DNA of 64,000 nucleotides from JANLYQ01 sp031365725. GTDB lineage: Bacteria; Actinomycetota; Actinomycetes; JACCUZ01. Within the stretch, counting starts at the first letter, position 1. Every line of letters begins with the position of its first letter. Below, piece after piece: positions 42,090-50,809 of the stretch. The DNA lies in NCBI GenBank assembly GCA_031365725.1, contig JANLYQ010000031.1:1-64000 (forward strand). Direction: 5' to 3'. The notes under the pieces were generated by a model. The model did not search any database. It was not told where the DNA came from and saw only the letters and a program-made list of their open reading frames with translations. Both the position numbers and the translations under genes were made by a program.

Positions 42090-42133
42090 AGTTGCATAGA
42101 GCAACTATCTTGCATAAGTTGTATCGCGCAACT
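42090..42133. promoter_or_regulatory. Tandem MarR-type operators of the efflux operon
   Basis: AGTTGCATAGAGCAACT (42090-42106) and AGTTGTATCGCGCAACT (42117-42133) are two 17-bp dyads with the plan AGTTGY-N5-GCAACT, centres 27 bp apart. The sequence is AT-rich against its surroundings. The downstream operon encodes a MarR regulator, whose family binds such short dyads. Confidence 0.8.
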
Positions 42134-42146
42134 AAGTGGGTATGAC
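42119..42146 (+). promoter_or_regulatory. Promoter of the MFS-MarR-MFS operon
   Basis: TTGTAT (42119-42124) and TATGAC (42141-42146) are 16 bp apart. The -35 box lies inside the second operator, so MarR binding would block polymerase. Confidence 0.6.
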
Positions 42147-42198
42147 GCGTGCTGGGTGGATCTGACGCCCCCGTCGTACCGCCCTCGGAGAGGACCTC

Positions 42199-43881
42199 AT
42201 GACCACCCGCACCACCCCCCGGCACGCAGCGGGCGACCAACTCGCATCGGTCCAGCCTGCGACGTCGACCACTCTTGCCAGCGACGCCGCCACCCCTGAC
42301 GCCACGACCGACGTCAGCACCGACGCCACCACCCCGGCGATGACCCACCGCGAGGTGCTCGAGGCACTGTCGGGGCTGCTGCTCGGCATGTTCGTCGCGA
42401 TGCTGTCGTCGACCGTGGTGACCAACGCCCTGCCGACGATCATCAGCGACCTCGGCGGCGGAGAGTCGGCCTACACCTGGGTCATCACCGCCACCCTGCT
42501 GGCCATCACCGCCACCACCCCGCTGTGGGGCAAGCTGGCTGACCTGTTCGACCGCAAGATGCTGGTCCAGATCAGCCTCGTCATCTACGTCGCCGGGTCG
42601 GCGCTCGCGGGTCTCGCACCCAGCATCGGCTGGCTGATCGCAGCCCGTGCCGTGCAGGGCGTCGGCGTCGGCGGCCTCACCGCGCTCGTGCAGGTCGTGA
42701 TGGCCGCGATGATCGCTCCGCGTGAGCGAGGTCGCTACTCCGGCTACCTCGGCGCGGTCTTCGCTCTCGCCACCATCAGTGGCCCGCTGCTCGGCGGCGT
42801 CATCGTCGACACCTCGTGGCTCGGCTGGCGCTGGTGCTTCCTCGTCGGCGCGCCGTTCGCCCTGCTTGCGCTCATCGTGCTCCAGCGCACGCTGCACCTG
42901 CCGCGCGTACGCCGTCAGAACGTCAGCATCGACTACCTCGGCGCAGCCCTCATCGTCGCGGGTGTCAGCACCCTGCTGATCTGGGTGTCGCTGGCAGGAC
43001 ACCAGTTCGCGTGGGCCTCGACGGGCACGGCGCTCATGGTCGTGGGCGGCGTGCTGCTCCTTGTGCTCGCGGTCTGGCGTGAGTCACGCGCCGCCGAGCC
43101 GGTCATCCCGCTGCGACTCTTCCGGGACCGCAACACCTCGCTCGCCTCGGTCGGCAGCCTCTTCGTGGGTGTCGCTCTGTTCAGCGCCACCGTCTTCCTC
43201 AGCCAGTACTTCCAGCTGGCCCGCGGCTACAGCCCCACCGCTGCCGGCCTCATGACGCTGCCGATGATCGCCGGCCTCGTCGTGTCCAGCGTGGCCGTCG
43301 GGCGCGTCATCACCCGCACCGGTCGCTACAAGTGGTGGATGGTTGCCGGCGGTGTCTCGCTCACAGCAGGGCTGCTCCTCCTCGGCACCATCGACGCGGA
43401 CACCGACGTGTGGCTGGTCGGTGCCTACATGGCGCTGGTCGGCCTCGGTCTCGGTGCCACGATGCAGAACCTCGTGCTCGCAGTGCAGAACACCGTCGCG
43501 CAGTCCGACATGGGCTCGGCCAGCGCGACCGTCGCGTTCTTCCGCTCTCTCGGTGGAGCGATCGGCGTGTCGGCTCTCGGCGCGGTCCTCAGCGCCCGTG
43601 TCACGACGCTGGTCACCGAGGGTCTCGCCCGACTCGGCGTCACTCCCTCTGACGGCGGTGGCATCCCGCAGCTCTCGAAACTGCCCGCACCGGTCCGAGC
43701 GGTTGTCGAGGATGCCTACGGCCGCTCCATCGGTCACGTCTTCCTTGTCGCCGCGCCGTTCGCGGCGCTCGTGCTCCTCGCCGTCCTTGCGATGCGTGAG
43801 GTGCCGCTGCGTCGCACCCTGGACCTCGGAGACGCCACTCAGACATCGGCGCAGGAGCACGTCCCGGTGGGAGGCCGATGA
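42199..43881 (+). CDS. EmrB/QacA-type 14-helix MFS drug exporter
   Basis: 560 residues. A 45-residue Thr/Ala-rich head precedes 14 hydrophobic segments. DHA2 landmarks: LLLGMFVAMLSSTVVTNALPTII (motif D-like), GKLADLFDRKMLV (motif A), AARAVQGVGVGGL (motif B) and SGPLLGGVIVDTSWLGWRWCFLV (motif C). It is probably a proton-coupled multidrug efflux pump of the plasma membrane. GGAGAGG is 5 bases upstream of the ATG. It is first in an operon with a MarR regulator and a second DHA2 exporter, all with 4-bp overlaps. Confidence 0.95.
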   Translation: MTTRTTPRHAAGDQLASVQPATSTTLASDAATPDATTDVSTDATTPAMTHREVLEALSGLLLGMFVAMLSSTVVTNALPTIISDLGGGESAYTWVITATLLAITATTPLWGKLADLFDRKMLVQISLVIYVAGSALAGLAPSIGWLIAARAVQGVGVGGLTALVQVVMAAMIAPRERGRYSGYLGAVFALATISGPLLGGVIVDTSWLGWRWCFLVGAPFALLALIVLQRTLHLPRVRRQNVSIDYLGAALIVAGVSTLLIWVSLAGHQFAWASTGTALMVVGGVLLLVLAVWRESRAAEPVIPLRLFRDRNTSLASVGSLFVGVALFSATVFLSQYFQLARGYSPTAAGLMTLPMIAGLVVSSVAVGRVITRTGRYKWWMVAGGVSLTAGLLLLGTIDADTDVWLVGAYMALVGLGLGATMQNLVLAVQNTVAQSDMGSASATVAFFRSLGGAIGVSALGAVLSARVTTLVTEGLARLGVTPSDGGGIPQLSKLPAPVRAVVEDAYGRSIGHVFLVAAPFAALVLLAVLAMREVPLRRTLDLGDATQTSAQEHVPVGGR

Positions 43882-44405
43882 TGACGAGCACGAAGATGCC
43901 TGTCTCGTCGTACGACGATGTCGAGCGCGAGCTCATCCTCCTCCTGCGCCGCGGCCGCGCCTGGAGCAGGGACATCGCCGCCGAGCTGCACGAAGGTCTG
44001 CAGCCGACCGCCTACGCACTGCTCTCGCGCGTCAACGATCTCGAGTCGGTTCGGGCGAGCGAGCTGTGCGGCCACTTCGGCATGGACAAGGGCGCGATGA
44101 GCCGCACGGTCGCCGAGCTCGAGAGCGCGGGGCTGCTGGTGCGAGCGCCGGACCCGGACGACGGTCGCGCCCAACGCCTCGCGCTGAGCATGGTCGGGCG
44201 ACGGCGGCTGGCCGAGGCACGCGGAGCGCGACGGCAGCTCGTGCGGGACCGGCTCGAGGAGTGGGCACCGGTGGACGTCGCAACCTTCGCCGAGCTGCTC
44301 AGCCGGTTCAACCGGCAGCTCGAGGCAGCCGTCGACACAGCGTTCGATGCATCTGCTGACAGAGCAACAACCGGCACCACCCCGACGGGAGCACGTTCTT
44401 CGTGA
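43878..44405 (+). CDS. MarR-family transcriptional regulator
   Basis: 175 residues. Winged helix: ELHEGLQPTAYALLSRVND, VRASELCGHFGMDKGAMSRTVAELESAGLLVRAPDPDDGRAQRLALS (helix-turn-helix and the Asp-Arg wing DPDDGRA). It should repress the operon through the two dyads at 42090-42133 and release on binding a drug-like ligand. ATG 43878 overlaps the preceding stop; ATG 43881 is better spaced from GGGAGG. A 25-residue Thr/Ala-rich tail follows the dimerisation helix. Confidence 0.93.
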   Translation: MMTSTKMPVSSYDDVERELILLLRRGRAWSRDIAAELHEGLQPTAYALLSRVNDLESVRASELCGHFGMDKGAMSRTVAELESAGLLVRAPDPDDGRAQRLALSMVGRRRLAEARGARRQLVRDRLEEWAPVDVATFAELLSRFNRQLEAAVDTAFDASADRATTGTTPTGARSS

Positions 44406-45958
44406 CTGACACTGCCGAGCACGTGAGCGTCGGGCTGCGCTCTGAGCGTGGGCCGATCCTTATCGCTCTGATGCTGTCGACCGCCTTGGTCGCCCTCGAC
44501 GCCACCATCATCGCCACCGCGGTGCCGTCGGTGGTCCGCGACCTGGGTGGCTTCTCGCAGTTCCCCTGGCTGTTCTCGATCTACCTGCTCACCCAGGCGG
44601 TGACAGTGCCGATCTACGGCAAGCTCGCCGACATCGTCGGGCGTCGACCGGTGTTGTTCGCCGGCATTGCTGTCTTCCTCCTCGGCTCCATCCTGTGCGG
44701 CGTCGCCTGGTCGATGCCTTTGCTCATCGCCGCGCGCGCGGTGCAGGGGATCGGCGCCGGTGCCGTGCTGCCGATGACCATCACCATCGTCGGCGACCTG
44801 TACTCCGTCCAGGAGCGGGCCCGCGTGCAGGGCTACGTGGCCAGCGTCTGGGGCATCGCCTCGGTCATCGGTCCGACCCTAGGCGGGGTGTTCTCCGAGT
44901 ACGTCAGCTGGCGTTGGATCTTCTTCATCAACTTGCCCCTCGGCGGCCTCGCGGCCTTGATGCTCTGGCGCAGCTTTCACGAGCAGGTGACCCGCCGTCG
45001 GCACGATCTCGACCTGATGGGCGCAGGGCTGCTCACAGTCGGGTGCTCTCTGGTGATCCTCGGTCTGCTCGAGGGCGGGGTCGCTTGGGACTGGTCGTCA
45101 CCGCTCAGCTTTGCCGTGTTCGCCGTCGGTGGACTCGCCCTCGTGGCCTTCGTGTTCGCCGAGCGCCGGGCAGCCGAGCCTGTGCTGCCGCTGTGGGTCT
45201 TCAGCCGTCGGGTGCTGGTCGGGGGCAACCTCGCCTCGATGGCGATCGGCGTCGTGCTGATCGGTCTGAGCTCCTACGTGCCGACGTACGCCCAAGGTGT
45301 TCTCGGCACCGGGGCTCTCGTCGCAGGCTTTGCTCTCGCTGCGATGACACTCGGCTGGCCGATCGCCGCGGCCCTGTCCGGTCGGGTCTATCTCCGCATT
45401 GGCTTTCGCGACACCGCGTTGATCGGTGGTGTCGTTGTCGTCGCCGGCACCGTGCTCGTCGCCCTGCTCACAGCGGGTTCCTCGGTCTTGGCGGTAGCCG
45501 GTGCGACCTTCGTCGTCGGCATCGGTCTCGGACTCATGTCGGCCCCGACCGTGGTGGCCGTGCAGTCGGTCGTCGACTGGCAACGTCGCGGGGTCGTGAC
45601 CGCGACCAACATGTTCTGCCGCAACCTCGGCTCCGCCGTCGGTGTCGCGGTGTTCGGTGCGGTGGCCAACGCGACGCTCGCGCACCGGTTCGCGCACCCA
45701 CCTGCGGCGCTGGCCGGCCGCTTGCCCTCCGGTGCCAACGCCGAGCGGTTGGTGCTCGGAAATACCTCGAGTGCGTCGGCGCCGCCGGAAGTGATGGCCT
45801 TTGTACGATCTTCGTTGTTCGACGCCTCCCACCACGTGTTCCTCGGGGTGGTCGCGGCTGCAGTGGTCGGCGTCGCGGTGCTCTGGCTGATGCCGCGCCG
45901 CACCCAGCCGATCAGCGACGGCGCGGGACTTTCCGAACAGATGGACGAGGCCGCGTAA
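44402..45958 (+). CDS. Second DHA2-type 14-helix MFS exporter
   Basis: 518 residues. Motifs: LVALDATIIATAVPSVVRDLGG (D-x-T-I-I..A.P), YGKLADIVGRRPVL (motif A), AARAVQGIGAGAVLPM (motif B) and GPTLGGVFSEYVSWRWIFFINLP (motif C). It starts at a GTG overlapping the MarR stop. It is not a close copy of the first exporter of the operon, so the pair likely broadens substrate range instead of arising by recent duplication. Confidence 0.94.
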   Translation: MTDTAEHVSVGLRSERGPILIALMLSTALVALDATIIATAVPSVVRDLGGFSQFPWLFSIYLLTQAVTVPIYGKLADIVGRRPVLFAGIAVFLLGSILCGVAWSMPLLIAARAVQGIGAGAVLPMTITIVGDLYSVQERARVQGYVASVWGIASVIGPTLGGVFSEYVSWRWIFFINLPLGGLAALMLWRSFHEQVTRRRHDLDLMGAGLLTVGCSLVILGLLEGGVAWDWSSPLSFAVFAVGGLALVAFVFAERRAAEPVLPLWVFSRRVLVGGNLASMAIGVVLIGLSSYVPTYAQGVLGTGALVAGFALAAMTLGWPIAAALSGRVYLRIGFRDTALIGGVVVVAGTVLVALLTAGSSVLAVAGATFVVGIGLGLMSAPTVVAVQSVVDWQRRGVVTATNMFCRNLGSAVGVAVFGAVANATLAHRFAHPPAALAGRLPSGANAERLVLGNTSSASAPPEVMAFVRSSLFDASHHVFLGVVAAAVVGVAVLWLMPRRTQPISDGAGLSEQMDEAA

Positions 45959-45991
45959 CCGACGGTCATCCGAGCAACAGGCAAGCGCGCC

Positions 45992-46423
45992 TCAGACCGG
46001 GTCGGCGACCAGAGTGACGGCGATGTTGCCGCGGGTGGCCTTGGAGTAGGGGCACACGGCGTGCGCCTTCGCCATCAGGTCCACGACCTGGCCGATCTCG
46101 AGGCCCGGGACCGCTGCGTGCAGGGTCACGATCAACCCGAAGCCGCCACCGGGATCCTTGCCGAAGCCGACCTCGGCGGTGACGGTCGAGGCCGACGCGT
46201 CGATGCCCTCGCGCTTTGCCACCCCCTCGAAAGCGTTCTGGTAGCAGGCGGAGTAGCCGGCGGCGAACAGCAGCTCAGGGTTGGCTGTGCCGCCAACGCC
46301 ACCCATTTCCGCCGGTGCGCCGAGATCGTGCTTGACCACACCGTCCTCGCTGCGGACGTGGCCTGCGCGGCCGCCGGTCGACGTGGCACGGGCGGTGTAG
46401 ACGACGTTCTCGGGTGTCAACAT
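45992..46423 (-). CDS. ohr: Organic hydroperoxide resistance protein (Ohr/OsmC family)
   Basis: 143 residues, normal length. The two catalytic Cys are in place: FAAGYSACYQNAF and AHAVCPYSKATRGN; the second motif (VCPYSKA) marks Ohr more than OsmC. The peroxidase-active Arg and Glu are probably in GRAGHVRSEDG and VAKREGID. It reduces lipid hydroperoxides through a dithiol mechanism. An ATG at 46423 is preferred over the TTG just before. No OhrR gene is adjacent, although the MarR regulator at 43878 belongs to the same superfamily. Confidence 0.92.
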   Translation of the reverse strand: MLTPENVVYTARATSTGGRAGHVRSEDGVVKHDLGAPAEMGGVGGTANPELLFAAGYSACYQNAFEGVAKREGIDASASTVTAEVGFGKDPGGGFGLIVTLHAAVPGLEIGQVVDLMAKAHAVCPYSKATRGNIAVTLVADPV

Positions 46424-46491
46424 CAACCCAGTCGATCACGGCGGCGCAGGACAGTCCCGGTCGGGTCGACCGCGACCGTCGCACCGACAGG

Positions 46492-49400
46492 TCAGAGCAG
46501 TGCGTCCATCGCGCGATAGATGCGCTTCTCCGATACCGGCGTCGGCGTGCCGAGCTGTTGGGCCCACAGGCTGACCCGCAGCTCCTCCAGCAGCCAGCCC
46601 ACCGCACGGACGTCGGGGCTCGCACGTAGCGCCGCGGGCAGTGCCGCCAGCCACGACGTGTGCTCGGCCTCCACCTGGGACACCCGCGCCATGAGCCCGG
46701 CATCGCGACCGGCTGAGAGCTCGACAGCATCGAGGCGGCGCTGCGCAGCGGTCAGGTAGCGAGCGACGTCGGGCAACCGTGAGACGCCTGTTGCGGAGAC
46801 GAAACCGTCGGGCACGAGCCGCGCCACCTGCGCGCGCACGTCCAACCATGCGGGGAGCACGGCGGGGCTCGCCGTGCCTGTCACCCGCACGCTGACGGCA
46901 TGCGCAAGCGTCAGAACCCGGGCGACCACCACCACCACCTCGTACGACGATGACGCCAGCGACCCGCCCACCGCGGCGCGCAGCGCCCCGAACCCGGCCG
47001 GTGAGCGAGGCGCCCCGCCATCTCGAGCCATCAGGCCCTCGACCGCAGCCGTCACGCAGTCGTCGAGCAGGGCAGGTACCGAGGGATAGGCGCTGTGGCC
47101 CAGCGCCAGCTTGGTCGCGTTGTCCAGCCGACCGACGACACCCTTCACCGGGGAGGGCAACGTCAGCAGCAGCAACCGCCGCACGCCGAGCCAGGTGGTG
47201 CTCGCGGCCTCCGCCGCGGACCCCAGCACCCGCACCGCAACGGTGGCACCCTCGTCGACCAGAGCCGGGTGCCCGGCCACGACCCGGCCCTCGACGGTCC
47301 GCGAGAACGTCAGCGGCAGCTCGCCGAAGGTCCACGACGTGAGGCCGCTGCGTTCGACCTCGGCCGCGGCAGCGGCGACCGTGCTGCGCACCCGCGGCGC
47401 CAAGCGTTCGGCCAACGCGACCAGGTCCTTGCTCTCACCCAGCACAGCAGCCGCCGCGTCCTCGATCCGGAATGTCATCCGCAGGTGGTCAGGCACCTTG
47501 CTCAGGTCCCACGCCGTCGCTGGTACCTCGACCCCTCGCGCCACGTAGAGCTCGCGGGACAACGCATCGGTGAACAGGATCGACTCGGGATCCACCGGTT
47601 CCAGCGTCTCGAGCGCCACCGCCGCCGTGTCCGGCGCGGGCACGAGCGAGCGGCGCAGCACCTTGGGCAACGAGCGCAACAGCTCGGTGGCCAGCTCATG
47701 CCGCAGGCCCGGCACCTGCCAGTCGAAACCCTTGGGGGACAGACGATTGAGGACCGCGAGCGGCACATGCACGGTGACACCGTCGGCATCGGCGCCGGGC
47801 TCGAACTGATAGCTCAGGGAAAGCTCGAGGTCGCCCTGTCGCCAGACATCGGGGTGCGCCGTCCCGTCGACCGTCCCCGCCTCGTCGCGCACCAGCATCT
47901 CGGGCTCGAACGTCAGCAGGTCCGGTGCGTCGCGGCGCACCTTCTTCCACCACACGTCGAAGTGCCGCGCCGACACGACGTGCGCCGGTACCCGGGCGTC
48001 GTAGAAGTCGATCAGCGTCTCGTCGTCTACGAGGATGTCGCGCCGACGCACCCGGTGCTCGAGCTCCTCCACATGGTCGAGCAGCTCGCGGTTGGCGTGG
48101 AAGAAGCGGTGGTGCGTGCGCCACTCGCCGCCCACCAGCGCGTGCCGGATGAACAGCTCGCGGGAGACCACTGGGTCGATCCGGCCGTAGGTGACCTTGC
48201 GTGCAGCGACGAGGGGCACCCCGAACAGCGTGACCTTCTCGATGGCCATGGCCGCGCCCTGCTTGGCCGACCAGTGCGGCTCGCTGTAGGACCGCTTCAC
48301 CAGGTGCTCGGCCAGCGGCTCGACCCACTCGGGCTCGACCTTGCCGAGGTCGCGGCCCCACAGCCGCGAGGTCTCTACCAGCTCGCCGGCCATCACCCAC
48401 CGGGGTGGCTTCTTCGCCAACGCTGACCCCGGCCACGGCGAGAAGCGCGCGCCCCGCGCACCGGCGTACTCCCGCTTCTCGGGGTCCCAGAGCCCGATGT
48501 GCGACAGCAGACCTGGCAGGAGGGCTTCATGCACCGCACGCACGTCGTCACCCGGGCGGGACAGCTCACCGGTCGTCGACAGCCCAAGCGACCGGGCGAC
48601 CCGACGCAGCTGGGACACGAGGTCCTGCCACTCGCGCACCCGCAGGTAGTGCAGGAACTCGGTCTTGCACATCCGCCGGAACGCGTTGCCGGACAGCACT
48701 TTCTGCTGGTCGTGGAGGTAGACCCACAGGTTGCGGTAGGCCGCAAAGTCCGACCGATCATCGGCGAACCGGCGGTGCTTCTCGTCCGCTGCCTGCTGGT
48801 GCTCGGGCGGCCGTTCGCGCGGGTCCTGGATCGAGAGTCCGGCGGCGATGACGAGGACGTCGGGCAGCACATCGAGCCGGTCGGCTTCGAGCACCATGCG
48901 ACCCAGGCGCGGGTCCACGGGCAGGGCAGCGAGCCGATGACCGAGAGGTGTCAGCCGCTTGGTGGGGTCGGTGACCGCGGGGTCGAGCGCGCCGAGCTCT
49001 TCGAGCAGGGCGATGCCGTCCTTGACCTGACGCCGGTCCGGCGGCTCGACGAACGGGAACGCATCGACGTCGCCGAGGCCGATGGCGGTCATCGCGAGGA
49101 TCACCGAGGCAAGGTTGGTGCGCAGGATCTCAGGCTCGGTGAACTCCGGTCGGGCGAGGAAGTCGTGCTCGGTGTAGAGCCGGATGCAGATGCCGTCGGA
49201 GGTGCGGCCGCAACGTCCGGCGCGCTGGTTGGCGCTTGCTTGGCTGACCGGCTCGATCGGCAAGCGCTGCACCTTGAGGCGGTGGCTGTAGCGGGAGATG
49301 CGGGCGGTTCCGGCGTCGACGACGTACCGGATGCCGGGGACGGTGAGCGAGGTCTCGGCGACGTTGGTGGCGAGCACGACCCGGCGGCCGGTGTGCGCGG

Positions 49401-50358
49401 CGAACACCTGATGCTGGTCGGCGGCGGAGAGCCGGGCATAGAGCGGCAGCACGTCGATGTCGGCCCGGTGCCCGCGTAGCGCCTCGGCAGTGTCGCGGAT
49501 CTCGCGCTCGCCGGAAAGAAACACCAGCACGTCGCCCGGACCCTCGGCGCACAGCTCGTCTACCGCGTCGAGCACCGCCTGGGTCTGGTCCCGCTCCTCG
49601 GCGGACCCGGACCCGGATCCAGGGCCGGAGCCGTCGTCGACGGCATCCGGGTCCACTACCGGTCGGTAGCGCATCTCGACTGGATAGGTGCGACCGGACA
49701 CCTCGACCACCGGAGCGCCACCGAAGTGCTCGGCGAACCGGGCAGTGTCGATCGTCGCCGAGGTCACGACAACTTTGAGGTCGGGTCGTCGAGGCAGCAG
49801 CTGGGTGAGGTAGCCGAGCAGGAAGTCGATGGTGAGACTGCGCTCGTGCGCCTCGTCGACGATGATCGTGTCGTAGCGGCGCAGCTCGGGGTCGCGATGG
49901 ATCTCGGCCAGCAGGATGCCGTCGGTCATCAGTCGCACCAGTGTGTCGTCGCTGACCCGGTCGGTGAACCGCACCGTGTAGCCGACTGCCTCGCCCAGCG
50001 GAGTGTCGAGCTCCTCGGCGATGCGTTCGGCGACCGTGCGGGCGGCGATGCGGCGCGGCTGGGTGTGACCGATGATGCCCTCGACCCCGCGACCGAGCTC
50101 GAGGCAGATCTTCGGGATCTGGGTCGTCTTGCCCGACCCGGTCTCACCCGCGACCACGACCACCTGGTGGTCCCGGATCGCGGCGGCGATCTCGTCGCGC
50201 CGCTCGGCAACCGGCAGTGGGGGATAGGTCACCTGCAGTGCGCGGGCGACCTCGGCCCGCCGGTCGCGGGCGGCCTCGCTCCGGCGAGAAGCCCTCGCGG
50301 GTCGGGAGGGGCGACCGCCCTTCACGGAGCGAGATGGGCGGGACTGACGGCTCGACAT
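46492..50358 (-). CDS. hrpA: ATP-dependent RNA helicase HrpA (DEAH/RHA)
   Basis: 1288 residues, the family length. Motifs in order: VVVVAGETGSGKTTQIPK (I, about 70-87), HTQPRRIAARTVA (Ia), TDGILLAEI, IIVDEAHERSLTIDFLLG (DEAH), VVTSATID (III), VFLSGEREIRDTAEAL (IV), LATNVAETSLTVPGIRYVVDAG (V) and QRAGRCGRTSDGICIRLY (VI). HA2, OB-fold and the long DUF3418 C-terminus follow. A basic N-terminal stretch (SRPSRSVKGGRPSRPARASRRS) may contact RNA. Roles in mRNA processing and ribosome rescue are known for HrpA. Confidence 0.96.
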   Translation of the reverse strand: MSSRQSRPSRSVKGGRPSRPARASRRSEAARDRRAEVARALQVTYPPLPVAERRDEIAAAIRDHQVVVVAGETGSGKTTQIPKICLELGRGVEGIIGHTQPRRIAARTVAERIAEELDTPLGEAVGYTVRFTDRVSDDTLVRLMTDGILLAEIHRDPELRRYDTIIVDEAHERSLTIDFLLGYLTQLLPRRPDLKVVVTSATIDTARFAEHFGGAPVVEVSGRTYPVEMRYRPVVDPDAVDDGSGPGSGSGSAEERDQTQAVLDAVDELCAEGPGDVLVFLSGEREIRDTAEALRGHRADIDVLPLYARLSAADQHQVFAAHTGRRVVLATNVAETSLTVPGIRYVVDAGTARISRYSHRLKVQRLPIEPVSQASANQRAGRCGRTSDGICIRLYTEHDFLARPEFTEPEILRTNLASVILAMTAIGLGDVDAFPFVEPPDRRQVKDGIALLEELGALDPAVTDPTKRLTPLGHRLAALPVDPRLGRMVLEADRLDVLPDVLVIAAGLSIQDPRERPPEHQQAADEKHRRFADDRSDFAAYRNLWVYLHDQQKVLSGNAFRRMCKTEFLHYLRVREWQDLVSQLRRVARSLGLSTTGELSRPGDDVRAVHEALLPGLLSHIGLWDPEKREYAGARGARFSPWPGSALAKKPPRWVMAGELVETSRLWGRDLGKVEPEWVEPLAEHLVKRSYSEPHWSAKQGAAMAIEKVTLFGVPLVAARKVTYGRIDPVVSRELFIRHALVGGEWRTHHRFFHANRELLDHVEELEHRVRRRDILVDDETLIDFYDARVPAHVVSARHFDVWWKKVRRDAPDLLTFEPEMLVRDEAGTVDGTAHPDVWRQGDLELSLSYQFEPGADADGVTVHVPLAVLNRLSPKGFDWQVPGLRHELATELLRSLPKVLRRSLVPAPDTAAVALETLEPVDPESILFTDALSRELYVARGVEVPATAWDLSKVPDHLRMTFRIEDAAAAVLGESKDLVALAERLAPRVRSTVAAAAAEVERSGLTSWTFGELPLTFSRTVEGRVVAGHPALVDEGATVAVRVLGSAAEAASTTWLGVRRLLLLTLPSPVKGVVGRLDNATKLALGHSAYPSVPALLDDCVTAAVEGLMARDGGAPRSPAGFGALRAAVGGSLASSSYEVVVVVARVLTLAHAVSVRVTGTASPAVLPAWLDVRAQVARLVPDGFVSATGVSRLPDVARYLTAAQRRLDAVELSAGRDAGLMARVSQVEAEHTSWLAALPAALRASPDVRAVGWLLEELRVSLWAQQLGTPTPVSEKRIYRAMDALL

Positions 50359-50461
50359 CGCCGGGTCAGCCTACGTTGTCGATCTGTGGCTGCGCCGATC
50401 GTCGTAGGGGTGTCAGAGTCACCAGCACCGGCCCGCCGCGGTCGAGACAGGAGCAGCAGCC

Positions 50462-50809
50462 ATGAGCCAGTACCTGATCCTCATCTACGAGAACGAAGCC
50501 GCCTATGCGACCCAGGACCCGGCGGTCTGGAAGACGTCGATGGAGGCGCACGGCCGATTTGCCGAGCAGGTCGTCGAGGCGGGCGCCAAGATCCTCGGCG
50601 GCGAGGCGCTGCAGCCCAGCGCCACGGCCACCAGCATCCGCGGCGACGTCGTCACCGACGGGCCGTTCGCCGAGACCAAGGAGCACCTCGGCGGCTTCTA
50701 CCTCATCGATGCGACCGACCTCGACCACGCGCTTGCCATCGGCAAGCTGTGCCCCGCGCCGTACGGCGGCGTCGAGGTGCGACCGGTCCTGGACACCTCC
50801 GGCGGGTGA
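50462..50809 (+). CDS. YCII-related DGPF-domain protein
   Basis: 115 residues. The signature DGPFAETKEHLGGFYLIDATDLDHAL is complete, as are the N-terminal strand YLILIYENEAAY and the His/Asp pair of the YCII fold. Such proteins are regularly encoded next to ECF42 sigma factors, as here: its stop overlaps the sigma factor's GTG start by 4 bp. The biochemical role is unknown. It is divergent from hrpA. Confidence 0.93.
   Translation: MSQYLILIYENEAAYATQDPAVWKTSMEAHGRFAEQVVEAGAKILGGEALQPSATATSIRGDVVTDGPFAETKEHLGGFYLIDATDLDHALAIGKLCPAPYGGVEVRPVLDTSGG

Larger units (their letters stand above)
41545..42198. other. 654-bp intergenic region between helicase and MFS operon
   Basis: No convincing gene. 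Open frames here lack family resemblance and read as Arg/Pro/Ser-rich noise on both strands. The region holds two back-to-back hairpins (41965-42002), tandem MarR-type operators (42090-42133) and a promoter for the efflux operon (42119-42146). The remaining 400 bp next to the helicase shows nothing I can name. Confidence 0.7.

Noticed and set aside
41668..42099. A 143-codon + strand frame in the gap before the efflux operon.
   Set aside because: Low-complexity Arg/Ser/Ala text with no recognisable motif or ribosome site; it also runs through the two hairpins and into the first operator.
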